Source of the DNA: Aradus depressus
Taxonomy: Eukaryota > Arthropoda > Insecta > Hemiptera > Aradidae
Reading direction: 5' to 3'
Assembly: GCA_963662175.1 (NCBI GenBank)
Contig: OY759224.1
Span: forward strand, 23,197,489 to 23,261,488
Length of the DNA: 64,000 nucleotides
In this document: positions 24,585 to 35,407 of the stretch, one piece after another
How positions within the stretch are numbered: position 1 is the stretch's first letter
Layout of the letters: each line of letters opens with the position of its first letter
The notes under the pieces: generated by a model
Databases searched by the model: none
What the model saw: the letters and a program-made list of their open reading frames with translations, nothing else
Told to the model about the DNA's origin: nothing
Translations under genes and position numbers: made by a program

Positions 24585-24896
24585 TTCCTATTCGTTCTTA
24601 ATATTTTTTTTTTATTTTTTACATTATTTTCCTTCACTTTTATCATCTCTCTTACCCATTCCATCAAAATTGTCTTTCAATTCCTTTTTTTTTTTTTTTT
24701 TTTTTATTTATTATTATTATTTTTTTCCTTGTCCTAATAATTAATATAAATTTTTGTCCCGAGGACCTACCACTGGGTGGCCTTTCTCTCACATGCCATT
24801 CACGCCAACATATCCATACCTACCAACATAGATGCTGGTTGTTGCACCCTAGCAACAGTTGCACCTTTATAAATAAAAGACAAAAAAAAAAAAAAA

Positions 24897-25245
24897 ATTT
24901 ATTATATGAGTTAGTGGGGGGACTAGATGTGTGGAGTGTTTTTTTATAACTTCGGTAGAGAAATTGTCAGGGCCTGGAGCGGAACGGCCACAAAGTTCAT
25001 TAAGGGTCTTTGCAACGTCAGACTCCGCTATCTCTAGGAAGTGTGAGAGTGAACATTGGGGAGAAGCGGAGGGTGGAGGGGGAGGTGAGAAGCAGTTAGC
25101 ACTGATATGATCCGCTAGTTCTTGTCCAACTTTGCAGAAGTATTCATTTAACCTGTTCACAGTAGCTACAGGTTGGCCAGACTGATGGTCAGGGAGGAGG
25201 TTCTTCAATTGGGTCAAATCAATTGGTAAACTATATATTGTGAAT
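24897..25245 (-). pseudogene. CR1/L2-like element, start of RT region
   Basis: Minus strand: LKNLLPDHQSGQPVATVNRL, NEYFCKVGQELADHI, a proline/serine stretch, then RSAPGPDNFSTEVIKKHS and LVPPLTHIIN. The protein then continues at 20343 after removal of the Jockey element and one copy of its target duplication. Upstream (above about 25245) the similarity stops, so the element is 5'-truncated and lacks the endonuclease. Confidence 0.8.
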
Positions 25246-25294
25246 AAAAAAAAAATATATTTGTGTTCATTCATTAAGTTAATAGAACAATGAC

Positions 25295-25660
25295 GGTAGA
25301 TAGGGGCACCTCAAATAAGGTGAAAGTCCATCAATAAAAAGATTGAAAGTTTATAGGGAAAGCGGAAACATACGTATGAGGGTGTAATGTGTATAAGGGG
25401 TGTAAAGTCAATTTCAGTGATCAAAAGAATGAACAACAACCGAAGTTATGAGTAGACCAAGTAATGATACTGAAGGTGCAGAGGGAGAGCGGAAACATAC
25501 GTATGAGGCAGGATGTCAAGTCGATTTCAGACAGATCGAAAACCCTCAAATGAGCAACAACCGAAGTTATGAGTCGACCAAGTAATGATACCAAAGGTTT
25601 AGAGGGAGAGCGGAAACTTAAGTGTGAGTCGGTGTATAGCTTCAAATTCACAGATCAAAG
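25295..25660. repeat. 121-bp tandem repeat, about three copies
   Basis: The block acaacaaccgaagttatgag starts about 25433 and again about 25554, a period of 121 bp. Other shared landmarks are accaagtaatgata and gggagagcggaaac. The first copy is the most diverged. No coding content is supported. Confidence 0.8.
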
Positions 25661-26044
25661 GACATACAGAAGAGCAAAAAAGTGTAGCCATATATATATA
25701 TACATATATTGACAGGTGCTGGCATCTAGCGGAAGGAAACAGTACTATTAGTCTAATTTGACTTCTGACATCTAGCCGTGAGAACCAGAACTATTTAGAA
25801 CAAACAGCGTTAGGTTACGGTTTTTCCTCGTTGACCTCCAACTCCCAGGCGTCCCATAAGAAGCATAGCTCCAAAAATATGTTACGTAATGAAATAAAAT
25901 ATAATATATTATGTTGCTGTGGTAGGCTAGGAGCGATCGCTGCCGACCATCTGCGACGGTCAGCGGTCACTCCCAGCCCGCCTTAATTTTCTTGGCGCGT
26001 CGAGAGAGCTCGGGATAAATGTAGGGCGTTCGCTAGTTGTGGTT
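25661..26044. other. Unassigned sequence
   Basis: Contains a short ta microsatellite (25689-25708), two similar half-blocks (gctggcatctagcggaagga and tctgacatctagccgtgaga), and a GC-richer stretch around 25925-25990 with gctgccgaccatctgcgacg. No gene or element end is assigned. Confidence 0.4.
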
Positions 26045-27888
26045 CGTTGGGGCGCCGCACAGTGGTCAAAAACTGACTTTTTCGAGACAAATGTCTGCCC
26101 AGGCTGTTCTACTGATCGTATCAAGACGAGATTAACGTCATTTTATTCACAAATAAATTCACTTTCACTTCATTTATACAAACAATTTTTATCAACTTAT
26201 AAAATTATTATTTTATAAAGAAAATTATAACTTTTTGGAAAAATTTTAGAAAATACCCTGCCATTCAGCGAATTTTGCAGATATTTTGACCAAATTTTTT
26301 TTTGTTCGATTAAGAATTAAAAGCAAGTTACCGCGGTTAAACTCGGGAATAAACATAACAAATAGATAGTTTTAGGTGATTTTTTAAAAAATTTTAATTT
26401 TTTTAAAAATATTTCTTATAATTAGAGAAATATTGAAGATAACTGAGTCCGAGTTGTGCTGAAAATGTTTGTTTATGATCCTCCTTGTATGTACAAGAGT
26501 TCATATTTATTTGATTAGGTTCATACTTTTAATTAAATTTTACGCGTTATGGTTTACCAATTTTTTAAAAACATTTAGACCTTACTAAACTCAACGTAGA
26601 AAAATCAATTTTTATCCAACATAATATTTCTTGTTGCCAAAAGGTAAAGAAGGCCTGCCCCAAAAAAAAGTTATATAACAAAAACCCAAAAATTTCATAT
26701 TTTTACCAATTTATTCATATAATTTACTGTTAATTATTTTTTTTAAAGAAGGCTCTGGACATCTAATGTCATATTAGTACCCTATCAAACTCGTTTATTT
26801 TCACTTCTATTTGAAACAATATTATTTTCCTTTTTTATAATTATATGGGGATTGCACATGGGGAATTTTACAATATGTCTGTAAAAGATGTCAGAAAAGC
26901 AATAATACATACTTTAATCAAAAATTCGCACTCCCGATAATATATTAAGAATATCATAGCATGAAAATTTATATGTACCTGTTATTTTAATAGTAAAAAA
27001 GTAATTGTGTATACAATTTTATTTTTTTATAATAAAATGAAATACTTACCTTCTGAATTAAATTCCTGATAATGTGATGAAGCATATTATAAAGATCCTT
27101 TATAAGACCTCTCATTATTGATACTTATAGGTTAGTTGGCCTTAAATGTCCTTTAATTGCTGAGTTTTGCTAGGTACCTTAGCGGTTGTCCATTTCTCTG
27201 GGCTTGATAATATTATTATTGATCAAACACTTTTAACGTTGGACCTAACCACCGTAGCCCACTTGAAGTATAAACTGTATTGCCCCAGCGGTCGATTCGA
27301 ACCGCTTTAAATGTGGTCAACGTTTGTTTAGAACCGTCTTAAAAAGGATTGATCATGAAAAGCAAAAGTGACCAGAGAGCAATATTATTATTTAGGTATT
27401 GTTGGCTTCTAACTGATATCTGCCTCAATCGGAACCTCTACATTAAATACAGTCTTAAGTCCTTTCTTCATGGTTAGTCTTCATCTATTATAATTTGCAC
27501 ACCGAGAGGCATAATTTAGGCTCCCGGGTATTCGCATGTCCTCGTCAGCGTTAGAGAAGGCGCATCAGCTGGCCAGTGGAATACCACCAACACCTAATTA
27601 CTCACATTAATGTGGCTCTATACACAAACTATGATTAGGATTTAAGTAAAAATTAAGAGGTTATATTTAACATGCTTTTAACAGGCTCTTATGTTATTAC
27701 ATTAGAATCAGAAAAAAGATCTATATCGTCTCATCAACTCTGCCTTAAAAATATCGGACATACATACATATTTTATTGACATAATTTGAGCATCTTACAG
27801 ATTATTATTACACATTGAAAAAAAAAATGCGGTAATGTTTATGCTCATATTATGAAATGAAATGATTGATTAAGAAAACTATTTTTCT

Positions 27889-28560
27889 GGGATGGTCCCA
27901 TCATGTCCAGCACCTAGTAGCGAAGACTCGCGGACGAATAACAAACTTGAAGTGTCTCCTCGACCACCGCTCACCCCTTGCTTTATCAGTAAAAAGACTG
28001 CTATATTTGGTGCTGATACGTCCGATCTGGCAGTACGCTTGTGGCCTATGGGGTTCAGCTGCTAAAAGCCACATAACCAGGATACAAACCACTCAAAATC
28101 GCGTCATGAGACTCATCACCGATGCACCGTGGTATGTTCGCAACACTGTTCTACATGCTGATCTTGAAATACCGGAAGTAGCGGAGGTCCTCAAAGAATC
28201 CTACATCCGAATGCAGACAACAATGGCCAACCACCCAAATCCACTGGTCCGGGAAATTGCTGAACACCCACCACCTTTACCACTGGAACGCAGACTTAAA
28301 AAGAAGCGACCGCATGATTTTCTTCTCATCAATTGATCAAAAGACAATTTTTTTTTTTTTTTTTTTTCTTTCCTATATTATGTTCATTTTATCTACTTTA
28401 AAGTTACTTGTTCAGGGCAATTAATGAATTGTACCTGAGTTCATATCTCATGTTAATTAGGCCATTGGCCTAGGTATTATTGTTATAGACAGCCCAACTA
28501 TAATATTCATGTATAGAATAATAAAGTTTACAATAATTAAAAAAAAAAAAAAAAAAAAAA
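27889..28560 (+). mobile_element. Jockey-like 3' fragment with poly(A) and target duplication
   Basis: Encodes the C-terminal part of a Jockey ORF2: VAKTRGRITNLKCLLDHRSP, LIRPIWQYACGLWGSAAKSH, TQNRVMRLITDAPWYVRNTV, then ERRLKKKRPHDFLLIN with a stop at 28336. A 3' UTR and poly(A) (28540-28560) follow. A 17-bp near-perfect duplication flanks it (aagaaaactatttttct at 27872-27888, aagaaaaatatttttct at 28561-28577). It is nested inside the inverted-arm transposon and strongly 5'-truncated. Confidence 0.85.
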
Positions 28561-28756
28561 AAGAAAAATATTTTTCTTAATTATTTAAGAAAAATATTTT
28601 TTTAAATTTAATTACCCTCCACCTTTCCCCGCCATTCAATTGGCGGTCCTACCACTTTTTAATACTAACCCGAAAAGATATGTTTTTTTATTTTTAGGAT
28701 GTGCAATGAAAGTAGGTACATACATAATACCGTGCCATGCAAACTTACACTTTACT

Positions 28757-28981
28757 CTATTTCATCGGCTCTATATTTTTAATTAGCTCCCTCGCTTCTT
28801 GGTCCAGTTCAACTTCTGACTTAAGCCATTCAGTTCGTATTCGTGAAATCATTGGATCAGCTGATACCAATAAATTGTGAATGAGATCTTCACTACCGGC
28901 TATAATTGAGTATTTTCTAGTACTATGTATATTCTCTAAAACGCCTAAAGTCTTTGTTTCCAGCTTACTGACCTTCTTCTG
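28757..28981 (-). pseudogene. Unrecognised C-terminal ORF remnant in the inverted-arm transposon
   Basis: A 74-codon minus-strand frame ending in TAG (plus 28757-28759). It includes KVSKLETKTLGVLENIHSTR, SIIAGSEDLIHNLLVSADP, ISRIRTEWLKSEVELDQEA and ends RELIKNIEPMK. The mixed, charged, helix-like composition looks like real coding sequence rather than an accidental AT-rich frame. It lies just inside the right arm, so it is probably the C-terminus of the transposon's own protein. I do not recognise the family. A stop (plus 28982-28984) lies directly upstream. Confidence 0.5.
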
Positions 28982-29515
28982 TCATCATTAAACTTAATAT
29001 ATTTTCAGGAGTGCAAATTTTTGATTAAAGTACGTATTATTGCTTTTCTGACATCTTTTACAGTCATATATTGTAAAATACCCACCATATAATTATTAAA
29101 AAGGAAAATAATATTGTTTCAAATAGAAGTGAAAATAAACGATTTTGATAGGGTACTAATATGACATTAGATGTCCAGAGTCTTCTTTAAAAAAAATAAT
29201 TAACAGTAAATTATATGAATAAATTGGTAAAAATATGAAATTTTTGGGTTTTTGTTATATAACTTTTTTTTGGGGCAGGCCTTCTTTACCTTTTGGCAAC
29301 AGGAAATATTAAGTTGGATAAAAATTGATTTTTCTACGTTGAGTTTACTAAGGTCGAGATGTTTAAAAAAAATTGGTGAACCATAACGCGTAAAATTTAA
29401 TTAAAAGTATGAACCTAATCAAGTAAATATGAACTCTTGTACATACAAGGGGGATCATAAACAAACGTTTTCAGCACAACTCGGACTCAGTCAGTTGTTG
29501 ACCACTGCGCGCCGG

Positions 29516-30085
29516 GGTCAACTGAAGGCTTCCCCGGCGCAGGGTCATAATGCTTGCTTCTTTCTCAAATCGGCTGAACATTGTGCAACCGGTTTCCATC
29601 ACCAGCTGCCGTAGATCGAGTCCCAGATACGATCCTGTCCCGCATATCAACTCCACCCTAGGCCCGTCGTACAGCGGACATTCGAGGACCACATGCTCCG
29701 CAGTCTGGACTCCGCCGCACGAACAGGTTGTTCTTCTTCTTAAAAAAGAATAGCTTGGAGTTGAAATCTCAGTGGCCTGATAGTATCTGGGACATCCAGT
29801 GGTCAGGCAATATCCACGTAGAGTCCAGACGTACCCGGATTTCCAGAAAATATGCATAGGTCGTTCGGCCATCCGATGAAGTGACCACCGCTGTTGCCAT
29901 TTCTCCATTAACCATTCCTGGATCATGTCCCTGCTACGCTCCGGTCTGGACTGTCCGCGCATCTCTTCCTCCAGAGCTAGACGTAAGGGCTCATCTATGC
30001 TCCTAAAGGCAAATTGCGTCTACAATAGTACGAGGCGACAGCCCCGTCCAAGACTAAGTCTATGGGCGGAGCTCCTTTCTTAAGG
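29516..30085 (-). pseudogene. R1-clade non-LTR fragment (C-terminus)
   Basis: Minus strand: GAPPIDLVLDGAVASYYCRR (near 30070, different frame), GQSRPERSRDMIQEWLMEKW, TCSCGGVQTAEHVVLECPLY and DGPRVELICGTGSYLGLDLR. This closely parallels the R1 element at 18440-19014 but is a distinct copy. It abuts the right tip of the inverted-arm transposon. It is 5'-truncated and has at least one frame change near 29965. Confidence 0.8.
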
Positions 30086-30655
30086 ATCTGCCTTTCTTAA
30101 TATTGCAGTCACAACAACTAACTGTATTTGTGGTAATGTTCATTTCGAGCCCATCCGGCTTTAGTCCATTTCCCCAATTATCACATCGATACCTGTTGAA
30201 TTATAGCCAGGTATTTTTAATTTTAAGATTCATAAACACGTTTCTAACAAGTAAACTGGTCGGGAGCCTGTGGGATTTTAAGTAGATACTTCTCAAAGAC
30301 CCCTAACTCTGAATAGGCACTATTTAGGACTTTAGGACACAAGCACATAGTTGAAGGCCGGGGAAAAATCAACCCATAGATCCGATTAAAAGAAATCTAA
30401 ATTCATCATTACGATATTAATATATATATTTTTTTAAGGCAAGTCAACCATATTGGTCATGAATGCCTAGATACTATAACACTATAAAAGGGATCCCTGA
30501 AGGAGGCGAAGGGGGGAGCCAGACGGAAACCCAGCCCAGGACCCGGGGGCACCCAGTCCCAACCAGACCAGGGGGAGACAAGGAACTACGAAACAGGGTG
30601 TCTCTATATAGGCAAAGAGGCCCCATGGAGAAGCAAGACTCCCCCGGCTTACTCC
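30086..30655. other. Unassigned, including a GC-rich block
   Basis: 30086-30486 is AT-rich without recognised features. 30487-30655 is strikingly GC-rich for this window (aaacccagcccaggacccgg; gggggagacaaggaactacg) and is joined directly to the Jockey copy at 30656. It could be a foreign retroelement 5' part or a processed fragment. No protein family is recognised. Confidence 0.4.
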
Positions 30656-31990
30656 GGGAAGCTGTCGTGTTCCTGACAATCCTTTTTAACTGTATACTAC
30701 ACAACACGCTTCCCAATTCAATGGAAACTCTCACACATTCTTATGATACTAAAAACATAGAAGCCAGAACACTCTCTTTCTCCTAAGTTATATGCAACGG
30801 GGGCATTCCTTGATGTAAGTCAGGCTTATGACCGAGTTTGGCATGCGGGGCTTCTTTATTAATTGAGAACGTTGCTTCCTCCATTCATATCTAACAAACA
30901 GATACTTCGCCATCCGTCGGTGCTCTGCTATCCAAGACTCATATTGGCGGGTGTACCGAAGGGTTCTGTCTTAGCTCCTTTATTATATACACTATACACA
31001 TGTGACGTGCCCACCTTCATCCACACAATGAAGCTACATGCGCCGAGCCATCTTAGATGCTGCTGAACTTCACATACACGCCTCATTTACACTACAACAC
31101 CATTTCACACAAATCGAAAACTGGTGCAACACATGGAAAATAAAATTTAATACAGATATTTCACAGCACATCACATTTACATTTCCACGATTAACATGTC
31201 CTGCCGTTTTTTATTACGACACGCCCGTCCCTCGAACTAATACTGTACGATCCTGACATTAGGCCGAAGACTGAGATGGCACCCTCACGCACGTCTCACA
31301 TGAAACACGCTGAAAGGTCGACTCAAAATACACTACGGACTTCTGAATTGGACGATCAAAATTAGACATGACATAAAAAAATAACTTACTGAGACCTTTA
31401 TGGATACACGGATCACAGATATAAGGTTCAGCAAAAGCATCCAATGTAAAACGAATTCAGCGTTTCAATTAAAAACCCTCAGACTGGTAACACAGTGCCC
31501 ACCGTTCATAAACAACAGAACACTTCATAACGATCTCATGATACACACAGTACCCGAAACAATACAAACTATTTACATACGGTTTCTTAGCAAACTTTAC
31601 ATTATTACAAACCCAGAAATACGTACATTATTTTCACAACACTTACCACATAACCCCACCGAAGGTTGAAAAGAAGATGAAACCGCGACTTATTGCCACG
31701 TTGAATCATGTTCGTTATTAATATTATTAATAAATAATACAAAAATATAAATATTTTTCATGATTATTTTCCTTTATTTTTATTTCCTCTCTTACTACCC
31801 ATCTATCAAAATTGTGTTTCCATACCTTTTTATTTATTTTTTTTGCCTTAATATTTAAGATAAATTTTCGTCCCGAGGACCTACCATTGGGTGGCCTTCC
31901 TCTCACACTCCACCATATCTACATGCACATCATAGATGCTGTGTGTTGCATCCAGCAACAGTTGTACATTTATAAATAGAAATCAAAAAT
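30656..31990 (+). mobile_element. Second copy of the Jockey element, internally deleted
   Basis: Nucleotide-level relative of 23290-24880: gaagctgtcgtgttcctgac, gggggcattccttgatgtaa, ttctgtcttagctcctttat, and the 3' UTR block gtcccgaggacctaccattg. About 300 bp are missing at 30785, where the sequence jumps to the region encoding the aspartate-containing RT motif. The catalytic box region is damaged (catgcgccgagccatct). Frameshifts are frequent, and it ends near 31990 without a long poly(A). It is older than the copy at 20344. Confidence 0.85.
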
Positions 31991-32045
31991 AATCTAATAA
32001 TAATTAATCTAAAGAGATTTAATTGTATTTATTTTTCTGATGTAG

Positions 32046-32151
32046 GTGGCCGAAGAAAAGTTCAAGTGGGATTCATTTAAGAAAGACGTTCTTCTGTTGA
32101 TCGGAAATAGCATGGAGAACGTAAACCAAATGCAGGAAACTTGCAAAAAAG
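32046..32151 (+). CDS. Putative exon, module 1, ~106-nt type
   Basis: A 106-nt stretch between an acceptor (ttttctgatgtag) and a donor (gtatac), phase 0 to 1. It starts VAEEKFKWDSFKKDVLLLIG and ends NVNQMQETCKK plus one base. Its paralogue at 42092 starts MTDQEQFRWDVWMTKYSI and ends VKKMHETCKD; shared features are F-[KR]-W-D near the start and M-x-E-T-C-K at the end. The intron flanks also match (aaagagatttaattgtattt here, aaagatatttaattatattt there). It is separated by only 76 bp from the next exon, which continues the frame. This is the strongest single exon of the chain. Confidence 0.8.
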
Positions 32152-32227
32152 GTATACACTCGCAAAACAATAACAAAAAAAAAATCTATTGAACCTTCTA
32201 AATTGTATTTTAATTTTCTCTGTTTAG

Positions 32228-32302
32228 GTGATGATTCTAAAACACTCAGTCGTGATGAAATATTGGCCATAGTGAAATGTACCATGAAGAAAATCGAGGA
32301 GG
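32228..32302 (+). CDS. Putative exon, module 1, 75-nt type
   Basis: A 75-nt stretch between an acceptor (ttttctctgtttag) and a donor (gtaaga), phase 1 to 1. It encodes a split Gly, then DDSKTLSRDEILAIVKCTMK and KIEE. It is homologous in position, phase and the [IA]-[VI]-K-C pattern to the exons at 44401 (GANIIKCMSKVT) and 35324 (IAYATHCALENEISL). Because it is symmetric in phase, it can be duplicated or lost without changing the frame, and module 2 appears to use that freedom. Confidence 0.8.
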
Positions 32303-32379
32303 GTAAGAATTAATATTTAAAACTATAATATACCAAATTAGCAGTTATTATAATATATACATATCCCTATTATTATACT

Positions 32380-32437
32380 TGGATCAGACGGTACCCAACC
32401 TGAAAGATGTGGATATATTATTTCTGGGTGTGGTCTT
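32380..32437. repeat. Isolated partial copy of the 116-bp repeat
   Basis: ttggatcagacggtacccaa and gatgtggatatatta match the array at 33195-33990 but stand alone about 760 bp upstream of it. It is a diverged outlier or a seed of the array. Confidence 0.75.
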
Positions 32438-32582
32438 TGTGATAATAAAGAAAATTGATGTAAAATAAATAATTGAAAATAATTGAAATAATAAAATAAA
32501 CAAACGATACAATTTAAATAATAAATATTACAATTCCTGTAGAATTTATAGCTGGTCTTTTATTAAATTTTGATTTCTACAG

Positions 32583-32612
32583 TAATTTCCGAAGAGGGCC
32601 CTAAAAACATAG
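32583..32612 (+). CDS. Possible 30-nt microexon
   Basis: A 30-nt stretch after a good acceptor (ttttgatttctacag) and before gtataa, phase 1 to 1, encoding a split Val, then ISEEGPKNI. It fits the reading frame between 32302 and 35324, but no paralogue was found in module 2, so support is only splice-site quality and phase. Confidence 0.3.
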
Positions 32613-33194
32613 GTATAAACCAAAGGTATAAATTACCTTACTGGATTCACAGGGAAAATGAATAGTATAGAATAAGAGAACAAATATTGGGTTTATTTAC
32701 TTAAACCTTCATTATAAATAAAATCAAAATATCAATATGAAACGAAAATCAAATTATATAGACTAAAAAAAAAGTCTTACAAACTAATTTCTACATCTAC
32801 TTTTAGTCTTTTTTCAAAAAATATTGTGGCCAAACTTTAATTCAATTTTATTTTTATGCTTATGGACATATAAATGTACCTTTGCGAATCTACTTCACTG
32901 TTATTTTCACTCCTACATTTTTCACTACACCTTAACCCTAAAAACATTTCTCTCTGTAGACTGTCCACTCCCACATCTCAACTTGACTGTTTCTCACTAT
33001 TAGAACAGCTGATCGTCGTCTTTTGTTTTCCATTCTTTGGTTGTTCACATTTTGTTTTAAAACAAAATGCGACTAGTCCATTTTTGTATATTTATTTATT
33101 AATTAAGTTACTCTACTCCTAACAGCTGTTTTTATACAAATAATAATAATGATTTTAAGTATAATACTTTAATTATCTTGATGTGTGTAATTTT
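32613..33194. other. AT-rich intronic stretch with a short palindrome
   Basis: No exon or mobile element recognised. A 22-bp perfect palindrome centred on the ttttaaaa at about 33058 is present. The 82-codon ORF at 32874 is hydrophobic and low in information; I do not call it. Confidence 0.45.
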
Positions 33195-33990
33195 TTTACC
33201 TCACACCTTATTGGGTTCTTGAATTTTGTATGTAGATTTTCATTCTACCCGGACGGAGTCTTGGATCAGTCGGTACCCAATTTGACCTGAAAGATGTGGA
33301 TATATTAATCCTGGGTGTGGTTCTTATTGGGTTCTTGAATTTTGTGTGTTGATTTTCATTCTACCCGGACGGAGTCTTGGATCAGTCGGTACCCAATTTG
33401 ACCTGAAAGATGTGGATATATTAATCCTGGGTGTGGTCCTTATTGGGTTCTTGAATTTTGTGTGTAGATTTTGATTCTACCCGGACGGAGTCTTGGATCA
33501 GTCGGTACCCAATTTGACCTGAAATATGTGGATATATTAATCCTGGGTGTGGTTCTTATTGGGTTCTTGAATTTTGTGTGTTGATTTTCATTCTACCCGG
33601 ACGGAGTCTTGGATCAGTCGGTACCCAATTTGACCTGAAATATGTGGATATATTAATCCTGGGTGTGGTCCTTATTGGGTTCTTGAATTTTGTGTGTTGA
33701 TTTTCACTCTACCCGGACGGAGTCTTGGATCAGTCGGTACCCAATTTGACCTGAAAGATGTGGATATATTAATCCTGGGTGTGATCCTTATTGGGTTCTG
33801 GAATTTTGTGTGTAGATTTTCATTCTACCCAGACAGAGTCTTGGATCAGTCGGTCCCCAATTTGACCTGAAAGATGTGGATATATTAATCCTGGGTGTGA
33901 TCCTTATTGGATTTTGTGTGTAGATTTTCATTCTACCCAGACGGAATCTTGGATCAGTCGGTACCCAATTTCACCTGGAAGATGTGGATA
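33195..33990. repeat. 116-bp tandem repeat, about seven copies
   Basis: ttattgggttcttgaatttt recurs at 33208, 33324 and 33440 (period 116). Other landmarks are ctacccggacggagtcttgg and gatatattaatcctgggtgt. The last copies carry small deletions. It is intronic by the exon-chain model. Confidence 0.93.
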
Positions 33991-34047
33991 TATTTTCTAC
34001 TTGTCTCTTCTCTACTATTTGCATTATCACCTGATGAATAGCTTACT

Positions 34048-34257
34048 TAGCTCAAGATCGCGGGTTCGAAACCCTGCCGAGACCATTAGATTTTTTATCT
34101 GAGAGGTGAAATCACCTTGAGCACGCTGTCCTTCGGATGAGCGATGATCCTGAGCCTGTGTCAGGTACTTGTTAAAGACCCTCACCCTAAGTAGGAAAAA
34201 TTTAGGACTTCCAGTGTAAAGGTCGGGCTCATGTCCACCAGAACGACGAAAGAGCAC
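34048..34257 (+). mobile_element. tRNA-derived SINE, left part (interrupted)
   Basis: Starts inside the tRNA-like head (tagctcaagatcgcgggttc), with B box gggttcgaaac, followed by gcacgctgtccttcggatga and gtccaccagaacgacg. The family body is cut at aaagagcac (34249-34257), and the remainder continues at 34962. The 5' end (A box) is missing. Confidence 0.8.
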
Positions 34258-34961
34258 TCTTAATATGAAGATGGCTGTTGGGTTTGGGTACAGGTTAAAT
34301 GAGAACTTCGAATAGAACAAGAGATATATTTATTTGGACAACACCCTTATTACAAAACCGCGTGGTAACGAACACAAAGTCAGTTGTTCAATAATAAGTC
34401 CCATACCGCGTGGGAACTACACAAGTCACTCACTTACTGTGCTTGGTAACAGACGACCCACTTTATACCCGCGTGGTAATAACCAACTCACTTCCGCATG
34501 GTAACTAACGACTCACCTTATACCCGCGTGGTAATAAGGACGAATCCATTCCGCACACCGCGTGCTGGCTCGACCCAGACTCTCAGTCCACCCCGCGTGG
34601 CGACCAACTCAACGAACTCAGTCCACCCCGCGTGGTGCCCAACTGCTTACTGACTCATGTAGTTCATCAACAACAAATCGATTCTCGAATTCACCCACAC
34701 TCAACTCGCGACTTAACAATGGCTGATGTAGTGAGAAGTGATTATTTCACATGTAAAATAAAATATAGTCAGACCTCTCACAGATTTTATTGGTATTTGA
34801 TATATCATCAGGTAGAATTATTAAACATTTTAATTATGTATGTTATTTTCAAAATTATTTTATCAGGCTGCCCGATGATAAGGGCGACCTCGAAATCCGG
34901 CTAACAATCATCAATAAAATCTGCGAGAGGTCAGACTAGATTTTATTTTACAACCTTTGTA
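34258..34961. mobile_element. 704-bp insertion in the SINE with 9-bp target duplication
   Basis: The duplication aaagagcac lies at 34249-34257 and 34962-34970, and removing the insert restores the SINE. The interior starts tcttaatatgaagatggctg, has a run of degenerate ccgcgtggtaa-type repeats (34340-34645), and ends with a fold-back: about 45-bp arms near 34754-34798 and 34905-34953, including cagacctctcacagatttta and its complement. There is no coding potential. The 9-bp duplication size is known for Mutator-like elements, but the two ends do not form matching TIRs, so the class is open. Confidence 0.65.
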
Positions 34962-35030
34962 AAAGAGCACGCTGGTAGTAGACGATATGAACTTGTAGTT
35001 AAAGCCCGGGCATCAGCCACAATAACTAAT
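34962..35030 (+). mobile_element. tRNA-derived SINE, right part
   Basis: agagcacgctggtagtagac, then tagttaaagcccgggcat and a tail ending acaataacta. It continues the SINE at 34048-34257. Confidence 0.8.
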
Positions 35031-35323
35031 TATATCGACACAAAATTTTACAAGTGGACTCTTCAACTTCATAACGCTGACAGTTATTTATCTTCAGCCA
35101 AATGAGAAGAAGTGGTTATATAATCAGTGTTTACATCAGCTAATATAATAACCAATTATAATATATATAATAAAATTGAGAGCGCTGTCATAGCCCTCCA
35201 GTCAATGGTAGCCCTATGGGGAAATTCCGTGCACCTCATATTGTTTTTTCTATTCTCACATATATTATTATAATAATAGAAGTTTTATATTAACACTTCA
35301 TTTTTATTTTTTTGTGAATACAG

Positions 35324-35407
35324 ACCAGGAGGAGATATCAACAATAGTTTTAGAAAAGGAGATTGCATATGCAACTCATTGCGCTTTAGAAAATGAAATC
35401 TCTCTAG
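35324..35407 (+). CDS. Putative exon, module 1, 84-nt phase 1-1 type
   Basis: An 84-nt stretch between an acceptor (tttttgtgaatacag) and a donor (gtaata), phase 1 to 1. It encodes a split Asp, then QEEISTIVLEKEIAYATHCA and LENEISL. It resembles the 75-nt exon at 32228 in phase, its helix-like character and a single Cys near the same place. It would be joined to the 56-nt exon at 39455 (split codon G+AG, Glu). An overlapping 69-codon plus ORF in another frame is not called. Confidence 0.7.

Larger units (their letters stand above)
20344..24896 (+). mobile_element. Jockey-clade non-LTR retrotransposon, near full length, with target-site duplication
   Basis: Flanked by a perfect 10-bp duplication atttattata at 20334-20343 and 24897-24906. 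It has a 5' UTR, ORF1, ORF2, 3' UTR and poly(A) at 24882-24897. Removing it rejoins the minus-strand CR1-like reading (LVPPLTHIIN with LSLNSGSFPH). A diverged, internally deleted copy of the same family lies at 30656-31990. Both ORFs carry frame breaks, so this copy is inactive, although it looks younger than the CR1-like host element. Confidence 0.92.
26045..29515. mobile_element. DNA transposon with long inverted arms, interrupted by a retroelement
   Basis: The left arm (about 26055-26960) and right arm (about 28990-29515) are reverse complements over at least 500 bp. Landmarks include gtactaatatgacattagat (right) against atctaatgtcatattagtac (left), attgcttttctgacatcttt against its complement near 26890, and cacagtggtcaaaaactgac near the left tip against gttgaccactg near the right tip. 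The right arm lacks about 350 bp of subterminal sequence present in the left arm. Between the arms are a Jockey fragment (27889-28560) and a short minus-strand ORF remnant (28757-28981). The superfamily is not determined. Confidence 0.7.
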
